A stretch of DNA of 17,370 bases from an uncultured Clostridia bacterium. Lineage in GTDB: Bacteria > Bacillota > Clostridia > Christensenellales > Borkfalkiaceae. The stretch lies in contig CAKQKN010000024.1 of NCBI GenBank assembly GCA_934249215.1, forward strand, positions 1 through 17,370. Direction: 5' to 3'. Below the pieces are notes generated by a model. The model was not told the origin of the DNA, searched no databases, and was given only the letters and a program-made list of their open reading frames with translations. Positions 13,923 through 17,370 of this stretch are shown here, one piece after another (position 1 is the stretch's first letter; each line of letters starts with the position of its first letter). Made by a program: the position numbers and the translations under genes.

Positions 13923-13956
13923 AATAACGATTGGAATCCCTATAATCAACTTGGCG

Positions 13957-13990
13957 CTTCGTCGATAAAAACGACGAAGTGTCTTTTTTT
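13957..13990 (+). terminator. Rho-independent terminator after lysS
   Basis: CTTCGTCG (13957-13964) pairs with CGACGAAG (13972-13979), loop ATAAAAA, followed by seven T residues (13984-13990). Confidence 0.88.
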
Positions 13991-14009
13991 ATGCCAAAAA
14001 ATCCGATTT

Positions 14010-14035
14010 TTCGACAATCGCGGCGGGTATATAAT
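14010..14035 (+). promoter_or_regulatory. Spo0A box and -10 element of the spoIIGA promoter
   Basis: TTCGACAA (14010-14017) is the exact reverse complement of the Spo0A box TTGTCGAA. It lies 12 bp upstream of TATAAT (14030-14035), in the place where a -35 element would sit, and no good -35 hexamer is present. Bacillus spoIIG is likewise activated by Spo0A bound at the -35 region of a sigma-A promoter. The -10 ends 6 bp before ATG 14042, so the transcript is predicted to be leaderless or nearly so. Confidence 0.65.
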
Positions 14036-14041
14036 CGGTAT

Positions 14042-14863
14042 ATGAACGTTTACGTTGAATATGCGATCATCGATAATTTCGTCATGGATTATCTGCTGTT
14101 GCGTCTTGCCGTAATCGGGGTGGCGGACAAAAGCAGCGTGAAAAAGCGAACGCTCGGCGCGCTCTTCGGAACGGTTTTCGCCGTGTATCTTCCGATCTGG
14201 AACGTTCCGCCCTTTTTTTCGGTCGTTTTGAAAATCGCGGTTTCGGCGCTTATGGTGTTTTTCGCGTTCGAAGCCGAAACTTTCGTCGGATATCTGAAAA
14301 GATACGCGCTGTTCTTATTTTTTACCGTTATTCTTGGCGGAATGATTTACGCTTTCGCGGGAATAGTCGGCGCGGAATACGACGCGATAAGCAATATTTT
14401 CAGCGGCGGCGTTCCCTTGTTCGTCGTTTTGCTGATCGGGGCGGGCGCATATTTCGTCGCATATTCGGTCTTTTCGGCGCTTTTCAGAAAAAGGACGGTC
14501 GTTCCGTTCGTAAGGCGTTGCGTGCTTTTTCTTAACGGGCGGAAAATCATCGTCAACGGCTTTATCGACAGCGGGAACGGCGTTCTGACCGAGGACCTGA
14601 ACGGCGTTTGCGTCGCCGGAAAAAGGCTTGTTCCGAAACTTAAATCTTGCGGACTTTTCTGCTCGAAGTCGGCGGAAACCGTCTGTTTCGGAACGGTCGG
14701 CGGAAGTTCGTTTATGACGGTGTATTCTCTCGAAAAAATTATAGTCATAAACGGAAAAAAGAAGAATACGATATATAAAGCAAAGATAGGAATACCCGAT
14801 AACCCCGTCGATTTCGGCGATGACTACTCGCTCGTTCTTCCCGCCGTTTACGCTTACGTTTAG
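14042..14863 (+). CDS. spoIIGA: Sigma-E processing protease SpoIIGA
   Basis: This is the membrane-bound aspartic protease that cleaves pro-sigma-E in the mother cell after a forespore signal. It has 273 residues from ATG 14042 (Bacillus: about 309). The N-terminal half has about five hydrophobic segments, starting MNVYVEYAIIDNFVMDYLLL, then a cytoplasmic C-terminal domain. The catalytic Asp is Asp176 in GFIDSGNGVLTEDL, the pepsin-like D-S-G motif of the family. An in-frame ATG at 13979 lies in the lysS terminator and upstream of the -10 box, so it is rejected as the start. sigE follows 88 bp downstream, the conserved order, and an exact Spo0A box precedes the gene. The overall sequence is divergent, but motif, topology and neighbour agree. 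Confidence 0.92.
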   Translation: MNVYVEYAIIDNFVMDYLLLRLAVIGVADKSSVKKRTLGALFGTVFAVYLPIWNVPPFFSVVLKIAVSALMVFFAFEAETFVGYLKRYALFLFFTVILGGMIYAFAGIVGAEYDAISNIFSGGVPLFVVLLIGAGAYFVAYSVFSALFRKRTVVPFVRRCVLFLNGRKIIVNGFIDSGNGVLTEDLNGVCVAGKRLVPKLKSCGLFCSKSAETVCFGTVGGSSFMTVYSLEKIIVINGKKKNTIYKAKIGIPDNPVDFGDDYSLVLPAVYAYV

Positions 14864-14951
14864 TGATGGCGAACGGAATTCCCGGACGATTCCGCGGCGA
14901 AAAGGGCGGGTGAAACGCTCGAGCGGGCTAAATATAACGAAGGTGCAGACT

Positions 14952-15683
14952 ATGCCGCATTTTATAAGAAATTTTTTCAATAAAATCAAATCCGCGATAG
15001 ATCTTTTTCTGCTTAAGCGCAGGGCGAAAAAGAACGCGCTTCACTACATGAGCAACGGCGAAGCGCTCCCGAAGCCTTATTCCAAGGAAGAGGAAGAACA
15101 GAAAATCGAACTTCTCCTCGGTGGCGAAAGAAGCGTTCGCGACCAGCTCATCGAGCATAATCTGCGGCTCGTCGTCTATATCGCGCGCAAGTTCGACAAC
15201 ACGGGCGTCGATCTCGACGATCTGATTTCGGTCGGCACCATCGGGCTTATCAAGGCGATAAACACGTTCAACGCCAACAAGAACATAAAACTCGCGACTT
15301 ACGCCTCGCGCTGCATAGAAAACGAGATTCTGATGCATCTTCGCAAGGTCGTCCGCATAAAGAGCGAGGTCAGCCTCGACGAGCCGCTCAACGTCGATTT
15401 CGAGGGGAACGAACTTCTTTTGTCCGACGTTCTCGGCACGGACAGCGACTGCGTTTTCACGACGATTGAAAGCTCGGTGGACGAGGAACTTTTGTCGCGT
15501 GCGCTGTCAACCCTTGCCCCGCGCGAAAAGCAGATCATGGCTTTGCGTTTCGGGCTTGGCGGGTGCCCTGAAAAAACGCAGAAAGAGGTCGCCGACATGC
15601 TCGGAATATCCCAGTCTTACATATCCCGTCTGGAGAAAAAAATCGTCGCTAAACTGCGCAAAGAAATGAACAAAATGATCTGA
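14952..15683 (+). CDS. sigE: RNA polymerase sporulation sigma factor sigma-E (pro-form)
   Basis: This is the early mother-cell sigma factor of sporulation; 243 residues from ATG 14952 behind AAGGTG (Bacillus 239). A longer frame runs upstream to 14820 but overlaps spoIIGA and does not resemble the family. The first 27-30 residues are a basic/hydrophobic pro-peptide (MPHFIRNFFNKIKSAIDLFL), and HYMSNGEALP aligns with the Bacillus YYIGGSEALP processing region. Region 2 includes NLRLVVYIARKFDNTGVDLDDL and TIGLIKAINTF, with TYASRCIENEILM. Region 4 has REKQIMALRFGL and a DMLGISQSYISRLEKK helix-turn-helix. It is the substrate of the upstream SpoIIGA. sigG, which often follows sigE, is not here; guaB follows after a terminator. 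Confidence 0.97.
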   Translation: MPHFIRNFFNKIKSAIDLFLLKRRAKKNALHYMSNGEALPKPYSKEEEEQKIELLLGGERSVRDQLIEHNLRLVVYIARKFDNTGVDLDDLISVGTIGLIKAINTFNANKNIKLATYASRCIENEILMHLRKVVRIKSEVSLDEPLNVDFEGNELLLSDVLGTDSDCVFTTIESSVDEELLSRALSTLAPREKQIMALRFGLGGCPEKTQKEVADMLGISQSYISRLEKKIVAKLRKEMNKMI

Positions 15684-15716
15684 TCGGAAAGGTTTTCCGA
15701 AATGGGATCAAAAGCA

Positions 15717-15749
15717 CCGTCGCGATCGAAAAAGCGGCGGCGTTTTTTT
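15717..15749 (+). terminator. Rho-independent terminator after sigE
   Basis: CCGTCGC (15717-15723) pairs with GCGGCGG (15734-15740), one G-U pair, followed shortly by seven T residues (15743-15749). A smaller hairpin CGGAAA/TTTCCG (15685-15699) directly follows the sigE stop codon. Confidence 0.8.
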
Positions 15750-15771
15750 GCCGAAACCGCATCCGCTTTCG

Positions 15772-15800
15772 TTGACACACCGCGCGTTCTTTGATATAAT
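15772..15800 (+). promoter_or_regulatory. Consensus sigma-A promoter of guaB
   Basis: TTGACA (15772-15777) and TATAAT (15795-15800) are both perfect hexamers with a 17-bp spacer, and TG at 15792-15793 adds an extended -10. This predicts strong constitutive expression. The leader of about 20 bases leaves no room for a riboswitch. Confidence 0.93.
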
Positions 15801-15829
15801 AGCAAAAATTTATTCAAAGGGTGGCTGCA

Positions 15830-17299
15830 ATGAATTATTCCGACAAAATAGCAGGTGAAGGTCTGACCTTCGACGACGTATTATTGATACCCATGGAATC
15901 GGACGTATTACCGACCGAAGTCAGCCTTAAAGCGAGCCTTACGGACACGATCGAACTCAACGTTCCCATTCTTTCCGCGGCGATGGACACCGTGACGGAA
16001 GCCGAAATGGCGATCGCGATCGCGCGCGAGGGCGGGCTCGGCTTTATTCACAAGAATATGTCCGTCGAGGAACAGGTTGCGCAGGTCGACAAGGTCAAGC
16101 GCAACGAAAGCGGAATGATAAGCGACCCCGTCACGCTCAGTTTGTCTGCGACGATAAGGGACGCGGAAGCGCTTCTTGCAAAATATAAAATAAGCGGTCT
16201 GCCCGTCGTCGATGAGGGCAGCGTGCTGAAAGGAATAATCACGAACCGCGATCTTAAATATCTTCCGATCGACGATACGCCCGTCGTGGACGTCATGACG
16301 AAAGACAAACTCGTCACCGCCAAGGTCGGAACTTCGCTCGAAACGGCGAAAAAGATCTTGTGGCAGAACAGAATCGAAAAACTTCTCATCGTCGACGACG
16401 ATTACAAACTCAAAGGACTTATAACGAGCAAGGATATCGATAACGCCGTCAACTATCCCAACGCTTGCAAGGATTCCGTCGGGCGGCTCCGCGTAGGCGC
16501 GGCTGTCGGCGTTTCGGCGGGCACGCTCGAACGGGTCGAAGCGCTCGTAAACGCAAACGTGGACGTGATCGTCGTCGATTCGGCGCACGGACACAGCAAG
16601 GGAATAATCGATACCGTCGGTCAGATCCGCGCGAAATATCCTCTTCTTCCCATCGTTGCGGGCAATATCGTAACCAAGGAAGCCGCCGAAGCGCTCATCG
16701 GCGCGGGCGCGAACACGGTCAAAGTCGGGATCGGCCCCGGGAGTATCTGCACGACGAGAATCGTCGCGGGCGTCGGCGTGCCGCAGATCACCGCCGTGCT
16801 CGAGGTGGCTGAAACCGCCCACAAACTCGGCGCGAAAGTCATTGCGGACGGCGGAATAAAGTTCAGCGGCGACATCGTCAAGGCGCTTGCCGCGGGTGCG
16901 GACTGCGTTATGCTCGGTTCGCTCCTTGCGGGCTGTAAGGAAGCGCCCGGCGAAGAAGTCATCTATCAGGGCAGAAGATTCAAGGTTTACGTCGGAATGG
17001 GTTCGCTTGCGGCAATGGCTCGCGGCTCGTCCGACAGATATTTCCAGTCCAACGTCAAGCAAGCGAAAAAACTCGTTCCGGAAGGAATCGAAGGGCGTAT
17101 CGCTTATAAGGGCGAACTTGCCGACACCGTATATCAGCTGTGCGGCGGAATCCGCTCGGGCATGGGATATTGCGGTTGCCGCGATCTCGACACGCTCCGC
17201 GAAAAGGGCAGATTCATCCGCATTACCAACGCCGGGCTTCGCGAAAGCCACCCGCACGACGTCGAAATCACCAAAGAAGCCCCCAACTATTCGAAGTAA
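15830..17299 (+). CDS. guaB: Inosine-5'-monophosphate dehydrogenase
   Basis: The enzyme oxidises IMP to XMP with NAD+, the committed step of GMP synthesis. It has 489 residues from ATG 15830. A GTG at 15821 is in frame, but AAAGGGTGG serves better as the ribosome-binding site of ATG 15830, and MNYSDKIAGEGLTFDDVLL matches the family N-terminus. Two CBS domains interrupt the barrel at about residues 92-205 (for example ISGLPVVDE and NRIEKLLIVDDD). The catalytic cysteine is in GIGPGSICTTR. The phosphate-binding loop reads VGMGSLAAM where most relatives have RGMGSLGAM, a small oddity. The mobile-flap/C-terminal part includes GGIRSGMGYCG. The gene is transcribed alone from its own promoter; no terminator is visible before the window ends. 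Confidence 0.97.
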   Translation: MNYSDKIAGEGLTFDDVLLIPMESDVLPTEVSLKASLTDTIELNVPILSAAMDTVTEAEMAIAIAREGGLGFIHKNMSVEEQVAQVDKVKRNESGMISDPVTLSLSATIRDAEALLAKYKISGLPVVDEGSVLKGIITNRDLKYLPIDDTPVVDVMTKDKLVTAKVGTSLETAKKILWQNRIEKLLIVDDDYKLKGLITSKDIDNAVNYPNACKDSVGRLRVGAAVGVSAGTLERVEALVNANVDVIVVDSAHGHSKGIIDTVGQIRAKYPLLPIVAGNIVTKEAAEALIGAGANTVKVGIGPGSICTTRIVAGVGVPQITAVLEVAETAHKLGAKVIADGGIKFSGDIVKALAAGADCVMLGSLLAGCKEAPGEEVIYQGRRFKVYVGMGSLAAMARGSSDRYFQSNVKQAKKLVPEGIEGRIAYKGELADTVYQLCGGIRSGMGYCGCRDLDTLREKGRFIRITNAGLRESHPHDVEITKEAPNYSK

Positions 17300-17370
17300 G
17301 TGGGTTATATTGAAATAAGTATATTATATTAAGGAATATCGCAAACTTAAGTCGTCACGGCATTTGATCC

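Noticed and set aside
14820..14951. N-terminal extension of sigma-E
   Set aside because: It overlaps spoIIGA and does not match the pro-sigma-E N-terminus; ATG 14952 has AAGGTG upstream.
15908..17257. 449-codon minus-strand frame opposite guaB
   Set aside because: Antisense of an unambiguous conserved enzyme; no family resemblance.
17300..17370. Promoter or small gene after guaB
   Set aside because: TTGAAA at 17310 has no -10 box at proper spacing, and there is no coding signal in the 71 bases.
1..17370. CRISPR array, tRNA or rRNA genes
   Set aside because: No regularly spaced short repeats, no cloverleaf with the GTTCRANNC T-arm, and no rRNA-like sequence were noticed on either strand.

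Overview
The window looks like the chromosome of a spore-forming, Clostridia-type bacterium (Bacillota). The signs are a SpoIIGA/pro-sigma-E pair, a SpoVB-type flippase, a two-LysM protein, sigma-A promoters with near-consensus boxes, and a class I lysyl-tRNA synthetase. The exact lineage cannot be fixed by eye.

Layout. (1) Positions 1-2125 are AT-rich accessory DNA: a truncated ISL3-type transposase on the minus strand, a NERD-domain (nuclease-related) gene with a small unrecognised partner gene, then the 3' end and terminal repeat of an IS3-family element. (2) Positions 2193-5214 carry a divergent alanine racemase, convergent by only 4 bp with a SpoVB/MurJ-like flippase, and a divergently placed small LysM protein. 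(3) Positions 5522-10228 carry a type IIA topoisomerase pair (subunit B, subunit A) behind a strong promoter and a terminator. The pair has both GyrB/GyrA and ParE/ParC traits, and subunit A lacks a recognisable GyrA box in its first C-terminal blade. (4) Positions 10212-12131 carry a 455-residue lysine-rich, histone-H1-like protein that overlaps the end of subunit A, followed with no gap by a cytidylate-kinase-like NTPase. (5) Positions 12354-13922 encode class I LysRS behind a hairpin-rich leader and before a clear terminator. (6) Positions 14010-15683 hold spoIIGA-sigE with an exact Spo0A box upstream. (7) Positions 15772-17299 hold guaB with a textbook promoter. The last 71 bases show no gene.

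How the genes relate. The spoIIGA-sigE pair is the mother-cell sigma-E activation module: the membrane protease removes the pro-peptide of sigma-E. SpoVB-type flippases and LysM proteins act on peptidoglycan, and alanine racemase supplies D-alanine for it, so these belong to cell-wall or spore-wall work. The topoisomerase pair and the adjoining lysine-rich protein may form a DNA-topology cassette. This is the most novel-looking arrangement here, but it is an inference from gene order and composition. guaB and lysS are housekeeping genes, although the LysRS has a degenerate KMSKS loop.

Start sites are unusual in several places. The racemase and the flippase each have their family N-terminus, preceded by a Shine-Dalgarno-like site, upstream of the first ATG with no ATG/GTG/TTG available. 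spoIIGA and the LysM gene look leaderless. No CRISPR array, tRNA or rRNA was seen.
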